A stretch of DNA of 64,000 bases, taken from Amycolatopsis echigonensis. GTDB taxonomy: Bacteria; Actinomycetota; Actinomycetes; Mycobacteriales; Pseudonocardiaceae. Below are positions 17,703 through 26,266 of the stretch, one piece after another. The stretch covers positions 1 through 64,000 of the forward strand of contig NZ_JACJHR010000021.1 of assembly GCF_014174495.1 (NCBI RefSeq), read 5' to 3'. The notes beneath the pieces are model-generated. The model was not told the DNA's origin, did not search any database, and was given only the letters and a program-made list of their open reading frames with translations. The first letter of the stretch is position 1. Each line of letters starts with the position of its first letter. A program made the translations under genes and the position numbers.

Positions 17703-18262
17703 CGCGGCTTCCTCTCGACGGCGGCTGAAAAGAAGCTGCAGCAAGGGAATTTGAGCGGCGATCGTCTGCTGCCCATGGTTCCGCTCGAACCGGGAATCCC
17801 TTCCGAGACCACGAGTCCACGGTCTTCGCCGGACATTCCTCGTTGCGGCTGAGCCTGTCCTGTGCCGGTAACAGTGATCGAACCGATCCCGACGAACCCG
17901 AGTAGTTGGGTTGGCTGGCTGACAGTCACGGTCACAGTGACGGTGTTGCCAGCTACAGACACACTGCCACTTTCACCGGTGGCAGCAAGATACTGGCGCG
18001 CCAGAATGGTTGCTTGTCTGGGCACCAACCGCAGGGCTCCACTGGAACGGTAGGCGGACAGGTCGATGGCTTGCGCTCCGGCACGGGCAGCCTCTTGCGC
18101 CTCGCCGATCGCGCGAATTTTCGCGGCCAGGGCAAGGCCGCCGTCGAGTACCAGTCCGCTGAATGCGATGATTGCGGTGACCAGCACGACGACGAATGCG
18201 GTGACTCGTCCGTCTTCATCCGCGCGCAGACGTCGCAGCCGGACGGTCAAGGTGCCGAACAT
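17699..18262 (-). CDS. TadG-like pilus assembly protein
   Basis: The 187-residue protein begins at ATG 18262 in a TGATG overlap with the upstream TadE gene. Its N-terminus has a short basic stretch, the DEDGRVTAFVVVLVTAIIAF motif and a single membrane helix, as in TadE/TadG pseudopilin-like proteins. The middle region is Val/Thr-rich beta structure (TVTVTVSQPTQLLGFVGIG). Such proteins are minor components of the Tad system at the membrane. It is shorter than proteobacterial TadG and has no von Willebrand domain, which is normal for the actinobacterial type. Confidence 0.75.
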   Translation of the reverse strand: MFGTLTVRLRRLRADEDGRVTAFVVVLVTAIIAFSGLVLDGGLALAAKIRAIGEAQEAARAGAQAIDLSAYRSSGALRLVPRQATILARQYLAATGESGSVSVAGNTVTVTVTVSQPTQLLGFVGIGSITVTGTGQAQPQRGMSGEDRGLVVSEGIPGSSGTMGSRRSPLKFPCCSFFSAAVERKPR

Positions 18263-18732
18263 CAGGTACCCCCGGCATTGGCGGCGACGCCGCGGTATGT
18301 GTCCACAGGGGACGAGAATGACGCGGAGAGCTGAATGCTTCCCGGCATTCCGAGGAGCGCGAGGTCTGACAGTCCCGCCGTACAGGTGACTTCCACGCTG
18401 ACGGTGGCCCCTGGCTGAAATCCCGCGGTATTGACGGTAACGGCCAGACTCCGGCACGTGATGCCGGCATTGGCCAGCGCTGCGGACGCAGTGGCGTGAG
18501 CGTCGTTCCGAGCGTTGGTCACGTTACGCGCGAGAGACGCCGCACGTGCTGCTTGGTGAGCTGCGTCTTCAAGCCGCAGGGTGGCATCCGCCATTCGTCC
18601 GCAGAAGACGATGAACAGGAGCATCATGATCAGACCCGGAGTGAGCAGGACCAACTCCGCGGCGGCCGATCCTCGCTCGTCGTCACGGAGCGAGCGCAAC
18701 CGCTGTCCATAACGGACTCGCCGCGCGCTCAC
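18262..18732 (-). CDS. tadE: TadE-like minor pseudopilin
   Basis: The 156-residue protein has a GTG start at 18732 overlapping the previous stop (GTGA). Residues 18-45 carry the TadE signature: ERGSAAAELVLLTPGLIMML, a Gly/Ala processing-type site with Glu near +5, followed by one hydrophobic helix. The periplasm-side domain is small and Ala/Thr-rich with two Cys. Proteins of this type are cleaved by the prepilin peptidase and act in Flp pilus assembly or adhesion. It is part of a chain of overlapping genes. Confidence 0.82.
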   Translation of the reverse strand: MSARRVRYGQRLRSLRDDERGSAAAELVLLTPGLIMMLLFIVFCGRMADATLRLEDAAHQAARAASLARNVTNARNDAHATASAALANAGITCRSLAVTVNTAGFQPGATVSVEVTCTAGLSDLALLGMPGSIQLSASFSSPVDTYRGVAANAGGT

Positions 18733-19205
18733 GGCTGGGCTCCGGAGCGAAAGCGTTCGACCGGACCCACAGCGTCACCCTCGGCAGTCAGTGTCAGGAA
18801 AGGAACGACTTGGATCACGCTGCCTTCCACGTGCACTGCCGCCCGGTCCGGGCTTCGACTCACGATGGCGCGCGGATCGCGCAGCGGGCCACTGCCGAGT
18901 TGCTGGAGAATCTGGTTGGCCTCGATCTGCCCGCGCGCGGTAGTCCCGCCCAGCACTCGCGTAGTCGACAGGGCTTGAGATGCGGCGGCTTGAGCAATAT
19001 GGGAAGCGTGCATCCACAACGCAAACTGCGCGATCGACATGATCAGAAGCAGCAACAGAGGCGTAGCGAGCACGAGTTCTGCCGTGGCCGCGCCACGCTC
19101 GTCCGCCAAGATTTGACGCAACCCTCCACGCATCAACAGCCGTGGCGTCGTAGATGTTGTCGCCTTCGGCGAGCTGTCACCATCGATCCACATCGGCGGA
19201 CTCAC
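18729..19205 (-). CDS. tadE: TadE-like minor pseudopilin (second copy)
   Basis: The 158-residue protein has the TadE motif ERGAATAELVLATPLLLLLI at about residues 36-56, then a membrane helix and a small extracellular domain. Its start at GTG 19205 overlaps the stop of the pilin gene (GTGA); a 25-residue N-terminal extension before the motif is unusually long, so internal ATG 19193 is an alternative start. It overlaps the next TadE gene by 4 bases. The two TadE proteins differ outside the motif and are probably distinct minor subunits. Confidence 0.8.
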   Translation of the reverse strand: MSPPMWIDGDSSPKATTSTTPRLLMRGGLRQILADERGAATAELVLATPLLLLLIMSIAQFALWMHASHIAQAAASQALSTTRVLGGTTARGQIEANQILQQLGSGPLRDPRAIVSRSPDRAAVHVEGSVIQVVPFLTLTAEGDAVGPVERFRSGAQP

Positions 19206-19387
19206 ATGTGGATGCTGTTGGCCTTATCGGTGACCACTTTCACCAGCAAAGCGATCACGACCAAGGCCAGAGCGACGAGCGCGGCGGTGACGAGTACGGT
19301 TTCCGTGGTGTACCCACCTTCGTCTTCACGCAGGCGCCGCACGTGGTCCTTGACGAAGCTCCACAAGAGAACAATTGGCGTCAACAT
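19202..19387 (-). CDS. Flp/Tad-type small pilin
   Basis: The 61-residue protein has a short basic leader ending in EDEGG, then YTTETVLVTAALVALALVV, a single hydrophobic helix and a short polar tail. Cleavage between the two Gly would leave Glu at +5, as in type IVb pilins. Size, position and motif fit the major Flp pilin or a pilin-like subunit. A strong GGGAGG site precedes ATG 19387. It would be processed by the A24 peptidase encoded at 26267 and assembled by TadA, TadB and TadC. Confidence 0.8.
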   Translation of the reverse strand: MLTPIVLLWSFVKDHVRRLREDEGGYTTETVLVTAALVALALVVIALLVKVVTDKANSIHM

Positions 19388-19426
19388 TGTTTCCTCCCAT
19401 AAGTGTCGATTACCGATACCTGGCTT

Positions 19427-20320
19427 TCAAACCCCTCCTAGCACGGCAGCCACAGCCGGGTAGCCGATGAACAAGAGGAAACCGATGAAGAGCACAATCA
19501 CGGGCAGGCTCATCCGTTCGGTGGCAGCTTGCGCGTCGCCCTCGGCTTCGGTGAGTTCCCGTGTCCGCAGTGCGGATGCCTTGGCTTGCAAGGACGCGCG
19601 GACGTGGGCGCCCTCCGTGCCTGCAAGGCTGACTGACGCGGACAGTTCGGCGAGCTCGCGGATGTCAAGTTCGGCCCCGAGTGCGCGAAGGGTGGCCCAC
19701 GGGGTGACGCGGGTGACTTTTGCGATCGTCAGCGCACGTCGGATCTGGTTGAACGAGCGGCCACGGCCAACCGTGGCTGCGTCAGTAAGAGCGCCTTCCA
19801 CTCCGGCACCCCCAGCGAGAGTGACCCGAATCAGATTCAGATAGGCGCTCAGCGCGAGGCGGAAGTCAGCCCGTCGGCGCGCGGCGGCGCGCCGAACCGT
19901 GATGTCGGGCAGCAAGAATCCGATGAACCCGGTAAGCAAGCTCGCGATCAGCGATACCTCCCAAGCCAGGGGCATGCCCAGCAGCGCAAGCGCGACCGAG
20001 ACGAGCGTCGGCAGCAAGAGCCCGGCAATCGCGAGTGCCGCTTTGTCAGCCAGGTGGGCAGGGACAGGCCTGCCGGTCATGGCGAGGTCTTTGCGCACGA
20101 CAGGGCTGGGCAGCCCGACTGCGGTCAACAGCCCGACGAACGGCTTTCCCAGCGTGGTCGCCCAGCCAGAACGTTCCAGTGGCGTAATCGGTGCTGGCGT
20201 AGGCGTGTTGTCGAGTCGCCGCAGGAGTGAGGCCAGACCGGGACGCGGTGGCACTGCCCATACCAGGATGGCCCAAATCCCGAGCCCGAACCCAGCTCCG
20301 ATTGCCAATGCGGTGATCAT
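19427..20320 (-). CDS. tadC: TadC inner-membrane platform protein
   Basis: The 297-residue protein contains a type II secretion F domain: N-terminal membrane helix, two central helices (ADKAALAIAGLLLPTLVSV and a LLTGFIGFLLPD region), a cytoplasmic four-helix domain with FRLALSAYLNLIRVTLAGG, and a final membrane helix (PVIVLFIGFLLFIGYPAV). It forms the inner-membrane platform with TadB. ATG 20320 overlaps the TadB stop (ATGA). The length fits the family. Confidence 0.88.
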   Translation of the reverse strand: MITALAIGAGFGLGIWAILVWAVPPRPGLASLLRRLDNTPTPAPITPLERSGWATTLGKPFVGLLTAVGLPSPVVRKDLAMTGRPVPAHLADKAALAIAGLLLPTLVSVALALLGMPLAWEVSLIASLLTGFIGFLLPDITVRRAAARRRADFRLALSAYLNLIRVTLAGGAGVEGALTDAATVGRGRSFNQIRRALTIAKVTRVTPWATLRALGAELDIRELAELSASVSLAGTEGAHVRASLQAKASALRTRELTEAEGDAQAATERMSLPVIVLFIGFLLFIGYPAVAAVLGGV

Positions 20321-21222
20321 GCTTGCCCCTCCCCTGTGGACGCTGTCGCGCCGTCGCGGCCGCGCAGTGCGTCAAGGTCAGTCAGGAACCGGTCTGGGGT
20401 CTGATAACGAGCCATGCGGGCGAGCCACAGAAACGACAGCGTGAAGAGCGCACCGACGACGGCGAGCATGATCTGTCCGAAGGCTGAGTCGAAGGGAGCC
20501 AGGTAACCGCGGTTGAGCGCGGTCAACCCGGCGGCGAACGCCAACGTGACTCCGACAATCATCCGGACGCTGGTCCGGGTGCGAGCGCGGCCAGCTTCCA
20601 CCCGCAGCCGCATGGACACCTGCTCACGAGTCTCGGTCGCGAGTTCGCCGAGCAATTCGGCCAGCTGACGCGCTTGCTTCTCCGAGGCCAGCACCAGAGC
20701 GCTGATCAGCAGGTCGGCCGTCGGATCAGCGAGCTGATCGGCCAGGTGCCGCAGGCTGGCAGCTAGCCGGTCGCCGCGTTCGAGACGGAACGTCAGCTCG
20801 TGAATCTCCGGGCGAATCGCCTCGGGCACGGTCTCCGCAGTGGCAACGATGGCTTGCTCCAACCCCGCCGCCGCAGCGAGTGTGTCGCGCAGCATCTCGC
20901 TCCACGACGCGATCGCCTCGATGCGAGCCACAGTTCGGGCATGTTGTTTGTCCGAACCGAGCACCCGCGGCAAGCCCCAGGTCGCCATTGCCGCCAGCAC
21001 GCCCCCGACAAGCCATCCCGTGGCGATGGCGACCACGATGCCCACTGCCGCGGCCGCGAGCAGCCACCGCGTCCGGAGCGGATCCCGTCCGGTCTGTCCT
21101 CTGTTGCGCCGGCTCCAACGAGGCCAGCGCACAGTGACGCCCCGCCAGGCGGCCACAATCAGCAGCAGACCGAGTTCGACACCAATTCCGAGCAGTGCCA
21201 TCAACGCGGTGGTCGTAGTCAC
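20317..21222 (-). CDS. tadB: TadB inner-membrane platform protein
   Basis: The 301-residue product has an N-terminal helix, two helices around residues 50-85, a cytoplasmic F-domain core (LRDTLAAAAGLEQAIVATAE; SEKQARQLAELLGELATETR) and two C-terminal helices. GTG 21222 is chosen because it forms the GTGA overlap used throughout this operon; GTG 21234 and ATG 21201 are alternatives. It pairs with TadC to build the pilus platform driven by TadA. Confidence 0.85.
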   Translation of the reverse strand: MTTTTALMALLGIGVELGLLLIVAAWRGVTVRWPRWSRRNRGQTGRDPLRTRWLLAAAAVGIVVAIATGWLVGGVLAAMATWGLPRVLGSDKQHARTVARIEAIASWSEMLRDTLAAAAGLEQAIVATAETVPEAIRPEIHELTFRLERGDRLAASLRHLADQLADPTADLLISALVLASEKQARQLAELLGELATETREQVSMRLRVEAGRARTRTSVRMIVGVTLAFAAGLTALNRGYLAPFDSAFGQIMLAVVGALFTLSFLWLARMARYQTPDRFLTDLDALRGRDGATASTGEGQA

Positions 21223-22664
21223 GGCTTCCACCACCCTTCAGCCCGGCCCGACAGATCCGGGTCGAAGCCCGCGTCGACAAGGTCGTCCACCGTGGCCGTC
21301 CGCAGCGGAATGCCGGGAATCGCGCGGAAATCAGCCCCTGGGCGCCACACCTCGTTCGAAATCACTTGAGTGCCGTCCGCACCGACGACTTCGCGGATTG
21401 AGGACACGACTCGCTTGCCGTCCTCGCCCCGGGGCTTCTCCAGATGGACCACGAAGTGCAGCGCGGAAGCAACCAGCAGGTTCGTGGCCTCCAGCGAAAG
21501 GCGTTCAGGCCCTTGGACCGCGTAGGCGGCGAGCTTCGTGAACACACCGCTGGACAGGGACGAATGCAGCGTGCCCATCGAGCCGTCGTTGCCCATGGAC
21601 ATCGCGTTGGTGAGCGGAATGACGACCGGGCCGCGAACCTCGCCGACAATGACCCGGTCCGGACTCATTCGCAGGGACTGCCACACCAGCTCGGACTGTG
21701 AAATCTCGCCCTGGCCCTCGACGTTGGCTTCGCGCGCCTGCATCGCGACGACATCCGGATGACCAGGGTCGTGGTCGAGTCCCAGTTCGAAGACGTCCTC
21801 GATGGTAACGAGCCGTTCGTGCGGCGGGATTGCCGAGGCCAACGCTCGCAGCAGGGTCGTCTTGCCGATCGCGACGCCGCCGGTCACCAGCACATTCTTG
21901 CGTGCCCGCACCATCGCCGTGAGAAAGTTCTCCAGCGCCAGGTCGACCGTTCCGTTCTCCCGCAGTTCCCGCAACGTTACTCGAGCGAACCGATGACGGC
22001 GGATCGAAAGCGACGGCCTGGCCGTCACCGCCATCACCGCCGACGCACGTTCGCCGCCAGGCAAGGAGAAGTTGACGATCGGACTGCCGCGGTCGAAGCG
22101 CCGTTCCTCCACACCGGAGCGTGCGGCGAGATCGCGGATCAGATCCACCAGTTCGGCGTCAGAGCCGATGATCGGAGGCAGGCGTTCCCGCAGGCCTGAG
22201 GCGTAACGCACGAACACTCGGTCCCCGTTGATGTTGACGTTCTCGATGTCCGGATTCGCGAGCAACGGCTCGAGGCCAGCCATACCGAAGATCTCGTCCA
22301 ACACAGCGGAAACAACACGTTGCTCGACGTCCTGCGGCACTACCGCCCCGCCGGTGTCAAGTTCGTGCTGTGCTTGCTTTTCCGCGGCATCAGCGAGAAT
22401 CGCCTGCGCCATCCGACGCCGCTCGCCCGGTTCCATCGCAGGACGGCCGGCATCGTCGTCGGCCTGCATACGGGTGGACAACTGCCGAGACAGTTCTCGG
22501 CGAAGATGAACGCGCAGCCGATCCACGGCCGCGGCGTGGCGAGGGTCGACGCCAGGAACGCTCGTCGGCCCTGGAAATGAAGAGGTGGGCGGTGGCAGGT
22601 TCGGTGGCATCGACACACCGTTAGGTGAGGCTTGCTGGCCCGGGTAGATGTGCGGCGAGGTCAT
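21219..22664 (-). CDS. tadA: TadA/CpaF pilus assembly ATPase
   Basis: The 481-residue secretion ATPase has a helical N-terminal domain and a RecA core. Walker A reads GGVAIGKTT with Lys268. The Walker B region near residue 340 reads RVIVGEVRG, with the following MSMGNDGSMGTLHSS matching the His box. The Walker A centre V-A-I replaces the usual T-G-S, but the catalytic GKT remains. It hydrolyses ATP at the cytoplasmic membrane to drive Flp pilus assembly, and related enzymes power retraction or DNA transfer. ATG 22664 overlaps the previous stop (ATGA). Confidence 0.92.
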   Translation of the reverse strand: MTSPHIYPGQQASPNGVSMPPNLPPPTSSFPGPTSVPGVDPRHAAAVDRLRVHLRRELSRQLSTRMQADDDAGRPAMEPGERRRMAQAILADAAEKQAQHELDTGGAVVPQDVEQRVVSAVLDEIFGMAGLEPLLANPDIENVNINGDRVFVRYASGLRERLPPIIGSDAELVDLIRDLAARSGVEERRFDRGSPIVNFSLPGGERASAVMAVTARPSLSIRRHRFARVTLRELRENGTVDLALENFLTAMVRARKNVLVTGGVAIGKTTLLRALASAIPPHERLVTIEDVFELGLDHDPGHPDVVAMQAREANVEGQGEISQSELVWQSLRMSPDRVIVGEVRGPVVIPLTNAMSMGNDGSMGTLHSSLSSGVFTKLAAYAVQGPERLSLEATNLLVASALHFVVHLEKPRGEDGKRVVSSIREVVGADGTQVISNEVWRPGADFRAIPGIPLRTATVDDLVDAGFDPDLSGRAEGWWKP

Positions 22665-23497
22665 GGGCGCGTCCCGTTCGTCGACGACCGCGCTCGATGC
22701 AGAGACAGCGGCGTGGCGACTGGACCACGAGAGTGGTTCGCTCGGGCACCGAAGGCTGCTGGCGCATTCGCCGCAGCATGCAGACGTCGCGCCGAGGCGA
22801 GCCCGTGCGCCAGCCGCAACGCCGCACGCCCCAGCGCCGAGCGGTCCGGACTCGGCCCGTTCCGGCTGTACCCGCACAGCACCGCAGCGCCCTTGGGGTC
22901 GTGAGGAAGCCTGCCCAAGACCCCGATCTGGAGTTCGTGTTCGACCTCGGCCGTGGCATAGCCGTCACCGACAAGAACGAAGCCTGGTCGCGAATTCCAC
23001 GTCGCCGCGGTTCGGAGCTTGCCGGCGACATGAGACAGCTCGTCATCGCGGGCATGAGCCAGGAGCACCATCGCATCAGCCGCCCGGATGATCGGCAGAG
23101 CTGGTGAATCAGGGGCTGTTCGACCGCAGTCGGCCAGCACCACCACGCCAGGCTGATCACCTGCGGCGCGCAAGACCGAAGCGCCCCGTGGCGCGAGAAC
23201 GCCCAAGGCAGCACGAGCTTGCTCCGCACCAACCGGACCGGCGATCACCCCAAGTCCAGCCGGCAGGCGTTGGACGTGCTGCCACAGCACCGACGCCTCC
23301 GCGCTCTTGCGTGCTGCGGCTGCCAAACTCACCAGCCCAGGCGCTGAGGGCAGCCGGAACCGCGCGGCCAGGTCTCCGCCCGCAGGATCGCACTCGACCA
23401 CGACCGGTGTCTGCTCGGCCGGCCATCGCGCCGCCAGCGCGAGAGCGGCGGTCGTCGCCCCGGGCGACCCCTTCAGCGAACACAGAGCGATCAACAT
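22661..23497 (-). CDS. CpaE/TadZ-like ParA-fold protein with degenerate P-loop
   Basis: The 278-residue MinD/ParA-fold protein begins MLIALCSLKGSPGATTAALA. The signature Lys9 is present but the second Lys of KGGxGKT is Ala14, so ATP hydrolysis is probably lost. The Asp-bearing VVVECDPAGGD and VVLADCG strands are kept. CpaE/TadZ proteins place the pilus machine in the cell, often as pseudo-ATPases. The C-terminal 50 residues are Ala/Arg-rich. ATG 23497 overlaps the preceding stop by one base (TGATG). Confidence 0.8.
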   Translation of the reverse strand: MLIALCSLKGSPGATTAALALAARWPAEQTPVVVECDPAGGDLAARFRLPSAPGLVSLAAAARKSAEASVLWQHVQRLPAGLGVIAGPVGAEQARAALGVLAPRGASVLRAAGDQPGVVVLADCGRTAPDSPALPIIRAADAMVLLAHARDDELSHVAGKLRTAATWNSRPGFVLVGDGYATAEVEHELQIGVLGRLPHDPKGAAVLCGYSRNGPSPDRSALGRAALRLAHGLASARRLHAAANAPAAFGARANHSRGPVATPLSLHRARSSTNGTRP

Positions 23498-24225
23498 CAG
23501 CCGCCGCCTCCGCTCAATGCGACGAGACTGACCTGGCCTGCCGGAGCGGCGGCGAGCTGGCGGGCGTTCGCCTCTGGCAACTGCAACGAGACCACCGTGC
23601 TCTGCGGGTCCGGGCCCGCACCGACATCGCTCACCGTCGCAGTCCACTGCGCGATCGGAACCGCAACCTGTCCGGGATTACTACTCGCTGTCCCGGTCGA
23701 AGCTGAACCAGAAGACACCAGTACAGCGACCCGCGCACCAGGTGCGAGCGCTGGCGGGAACTGTCCGGCTTTCAATGCCACCGCGGCAATTGCCTGGCCG
23801 TCAACCGGGATCGCCGGCGGCCCCAGCGAGCCACGGGTCAGGAGTGTGCCGGCAGGCAAGCTGAACGCCGCAGGGCGACCGACCACAGTGGACGACTCGG
23901 CGGCCGGTACTGCGTCGAGCCCGACATCGGCAGACACGGAGACTTGCCGAAAGTCCGGTGCGGACAACAGATGGCCGACGGTGACCGGACGAGCCAACAC
24001 CAGAACCGGCTGTCGGTTGTCAAGCTGGATGGACACGATCACCGCCGCGGCGGCGCAGGCGATCACTAACACGACACCGAGCAGCAGGTACGGAATCCGC
24101 CGAGACGGGCGAACGGTCTTCCAGCGCGACGGCGGCTCCTGTTTGCCTCCCCGCTGGGCCCAGGCGTCCGGTGGCGCGGTCGCCGTGCCAGCGGTGTCCG
24201 TGCGTGTCGAGGGGGGTGTGCTCAT
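23497..24225 (-). CDS. CpaB/RcpC-like SAF-domain pilus protein
   Basis: The 242-residue protein has a Pro/Thr-rich cytoplasmic start, one membrane helix at about 45-66 (YLLLGVVLVIACAAAAVIV), then a SAF domain (VLVLARPVTVGHLLSAPDF; FSLPAGTLLTRGSL) and a C-terminal beta domain. CpaB proteins sit outside the membrane and link the platform to the wall. ATG 24225 has a strong GGGAGG site, unlike the overlapped starts downstream, so this gene may begin a translated block. Confidence 0.82.
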   Translation of the reverse strand: MSTPPSTRTDTAGTATAPPDAWAQRGGKQEPPSRWKTVRPSRRIPYLLLGVVLVIACAAAAVIVSIQLDNRQPVLVLARPVTVGHLLSAPDFRQVSVSADVGLDAVPAAESSTVVGRPAAFSLPAGTLLTRGSLGPPAIPVDGQAIAAVALKAGQFPPALAPGARVAVLVSSGSASTGTASSNPGQVAVPIAQWTATVSDVGAGPDPQSTVVSLQLPEANARQLAAAPAGQVSLVALSGGGG

Positions 24226-24256
24226 GACCGGCCTCCCTTCTGGTTTCAGGCATGGC

Positions 24257-24292
24257 GCCACCGCGCCGCGACGCCGTCTGCGGCGCGGTGGC
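24257..24292 (-). terminator. 13-bp stem hairpin inside the pilus operon
   Basis: GCCACCGCGCCGC and GCGGCGCGGTGGC form a perfect 13-bp stem around a 10-base loop in the 120-base gap between the secreted-protein gene and the SAF gene. No T-run follows. It could attenuate transcription or set a processing point so that the two upstream extracytoplasmic genes are expressed at a different level. Confidence 0.5.
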
Positions 24293-24345
24293 TGTTCGGA
24301 CTGAGTTCTGTGGTTGTCAGCGCGGAGCGCGTGCCCCGTTGCGGA

Positions 24346-25401
24346 TCACCGTCCGCCGGTGTTGAGCGCTTGGCTCTCCGCCACGCGGAACGCCGCGTTG
24401 CCTGTGGTCGTCATGTCGGGGAATGTTCCGGATTGGCCAGCCCCGGACCATGAGACCGCCCAGTGCACGGTGGCTGTGACCGGATATGCGTTGTTCGGTT
24501 GCCCGGCCGAGGACGTCCGGTAGGTGTGACCGCAGTCCGGCGACGCTGCCTTCGGATCGCCCTTGGCAGGGAACGGGGTGCCGCCGCTGCCGCACGTCAC
24601 CTTCGATCCGTCGCCCATCGACCACACGAGCGAGGTCGGTTTCGCGACCGCGGTCACCGAGACCCCGGGGACGGAGGCCGTGGCCGACTGCTGATCCCAG
24701 CCGCTCGACAACCACAACCACGTCGGCAGGGCCACCAGCTGATCTCGGCGCGGGTTCGCCGCGATCGTGGGGCTCGGCAATCGGAGCTGGTTGCGCGCGG
24801 CCTGCGCTAGTTCCGCAGGCGACGGCAGCGGAGCCGGACCAGGCGCTTGGCTGTCTGGAATCCAGATCGGCGTCCGGTACAGCGCATCCGAGAAGCCAGG
24901 GCCGGAGCACTTGTACAGGTACCACGCGCCCGGTCCCTGACCAGGGCTGGCTTGCGCCTGCAGAGGCCGCGCGGCGGTGTGCACCAACGGTGCCGTCCGC
25001 ACGCTCGCCAGGCGAAACACCGCAGGCCGGACCTCAGTGCCGCGTTCCCGGTCGGATGGCCGATAGGCGGCGGTGATCGTTCCACCCGCCGGGGGCCGGT
25101 AGTCCGAGCGCTGGTATCCGCAGTCGGCGCTCTTGTCGTTCGGGCCGATCACTCGGTCGCCGGTGTCCGGCTGGTCATCGTGTTGACCTCCGCCCTGTCG
25201 GCCCGGATTCCTGCCGGGGCCGGACGGGACTCGCCCGGGGGTGCCGTCAGTACCGCCTTGGCCCGCGCCGAGCTGGCACGCCGGGGACGGAGTCTGCTGG
25301 CAATCCGCAGATCCCCAAGGGCCGCCCGCCAACGCCGGGGCTGCTCCTGCGAGCACCAGCGATCCGGTCGTCCCCGCAATCAGCGCAGCTCTCCTCAACA
25401 T
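24346..25401 (-). CDS. Secreted protein of the Tad locus
   Basis: The 351-residue protein has a clear Sec signal peptide (residues 1-25, LIAGTTGSLVLAGAAPALA before GGP) followed by a Gly/Pro-rich linker with Cys residues and a larger extracellular domain. LVWSMGDGSKVTCG near residue 265 resembles a PKD-like beta-sandwich strand, and two Cys pairs may form disulphides. No enzyme motif is seen. ATG 25401 overlaps the lipoprotein stop by seven bases, giving translational coupling. It is likely an accessory or tip-type surface component of the pilus. Confidence 0.7.
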   Translation of the reverse strand: MLRRAALIAGTTGSLVLAGAAPALAGGPWGSADCQQTPSPACQLGAGQGGTDGTPGRVPSGPGRNPGRQGGGQHDDQPDTGDRVIGPNDKSADCGYQRSDYRPPAGGTITAAYRPSDRERGTEVRPAVFRLASVRTAPLVHTAARPLQAQASPGQGPGAWYLYKCSGPGFSDALYRTPIWIPDSQAPGPAPLPSPAELAQAARNQLRLPSPTIAANPRRDQLVALPTWLWLSSGWDQQSATASVPGVSVTAVAKPTSLVWSMGDGSKVTCGSGGTPFPAKGDPKAASPDCGHTYRTSSAGQPNNAYPVTATVHWAVSWSGAGQSGTFPDMTTTGNAAFRVAESQALNTGGR

Positions 25402-25991
25402 GACCCGACCTCGTGAATTCCGAAGTCGGTAACCCGCCATGCGCCGTCTCCCTGCCGTTCGACAACGGCATTGATTTGCCGACGTCCGCTCGGGCCGTCG
25501 TTGGCCGGCTGTCCGTTGTCCGCACGATAATGTTGCCAATTGCTGTCGTCGCCGCAGTCAGCGACGATCACCTTTGTCGGGTCTGTGGGCGGCTCGACGG
25601 ATGACACCTTGGGTGAGTTCTTGGGCTGCCCTTTGGTCACGAGACCATTCGCCTTGTCCGCGTACAGGCCGCGGGTGATGTTGGTCAGTGCCGTGGCAGT
25701 GGCGTGCTGCCCTAAGCGCGGGTCCTGCCAGTTTGATGTCTTCGCCGCGGCGGCCATGTCTTCCCACATCCCGAGGTATGCCGCCACCGCTCCTTGACGT
25801 GCGGCGTCAGCCGGTGCTGTCGACGCTGGCGGTGCGGCTGCCGACGTAGGCGCTCCAGGAGCTTCGGAGGAGCCAGCGGGAGCAGGATCGGACGGCGAGC
25901 CCGCGCTGCATCCAGCCGCCAAGGCAGCGACGATGACGCTCGAAAACACCGCTGCTGGCCGACATGCCCTTTGGGAGACCACGGACTCCAC
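25395..25991 (-). CDS. Lipoprotein, first gene of the leftward Tad operon
   Basis: The 198-residue protein has a signal peptide ending in the lipobox ALAAGC, so Cys28 would be lipidated and the protein held on the outer face of the membrane. An Ala/Pro/Ser linker leads to a domain resembling small NTF2-like or hypothetical secreted folds (AYLGMWEDMAAAAKTSNWQD; VIVADCGDDSNWQHYRAD). A GTG start at 25991 has GAGAGGAG upstream. It is the first gene of the leftward pilus run; the function is unknown. Confidence 0.7.
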   Translation of the reverse strand: MESVVSQRACRPAAVFSSVIVAALAAGCSAGSPSDPAPAGSSEAPGAPTSAAAPPASTAPADAARQGAVAAYLGMWEDMAAAAKTSNWQDPRLGQHATATALTNITRGLYADKANGLVTKGQPKNSPKVSSVEPPTDPTKVIVADCGDDSNWQHYRADNGQPANDGPSGRRQINAVVERQGDGAWRVTDFGIHEVGSC

Positions 25992-26266
25992 CCCTCCACT
26001 CCTCTCACTCGAACTTCTGCCGAGTGCCCTGGCTCAGGTCTACCTTGCGTACCCATACTGACTGCAAGGTGTGGAAGTACCGACCCGGAAGTCGGAATGG
26101 TACTCTGCCTTCAACGTTCACCCATTCGAACTAGCAATGTGCGAGTTTCCCAACTGGCGAGTAGTAAATCTGGTAGTGCTGATGACGAGCTACTCAGCGC
26201 TGATTGGGGGCACCTCGTGAACCAGCCTCGCCCGAAAACTTCGAATACTTACGGGCCATAATCGCC
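25992..26266. promoter_or_regulatory. Divergent promoter region of the pilus operon and prepilin peptidase
   Basis: These 275 bases separate the leftward Tad operon and the rightward peptidase gene and must hold both promoters. A short inverted repeat CCGAC-N6-GTCGG lies at 26080-26095. Leftward, TTGCAG and TAGACC with an 18-base gap could be -35 and -10 boxes (about 26037-26068). The region is lower in GC than the genes. These box assignments are tentative. Confidence 0.35.
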
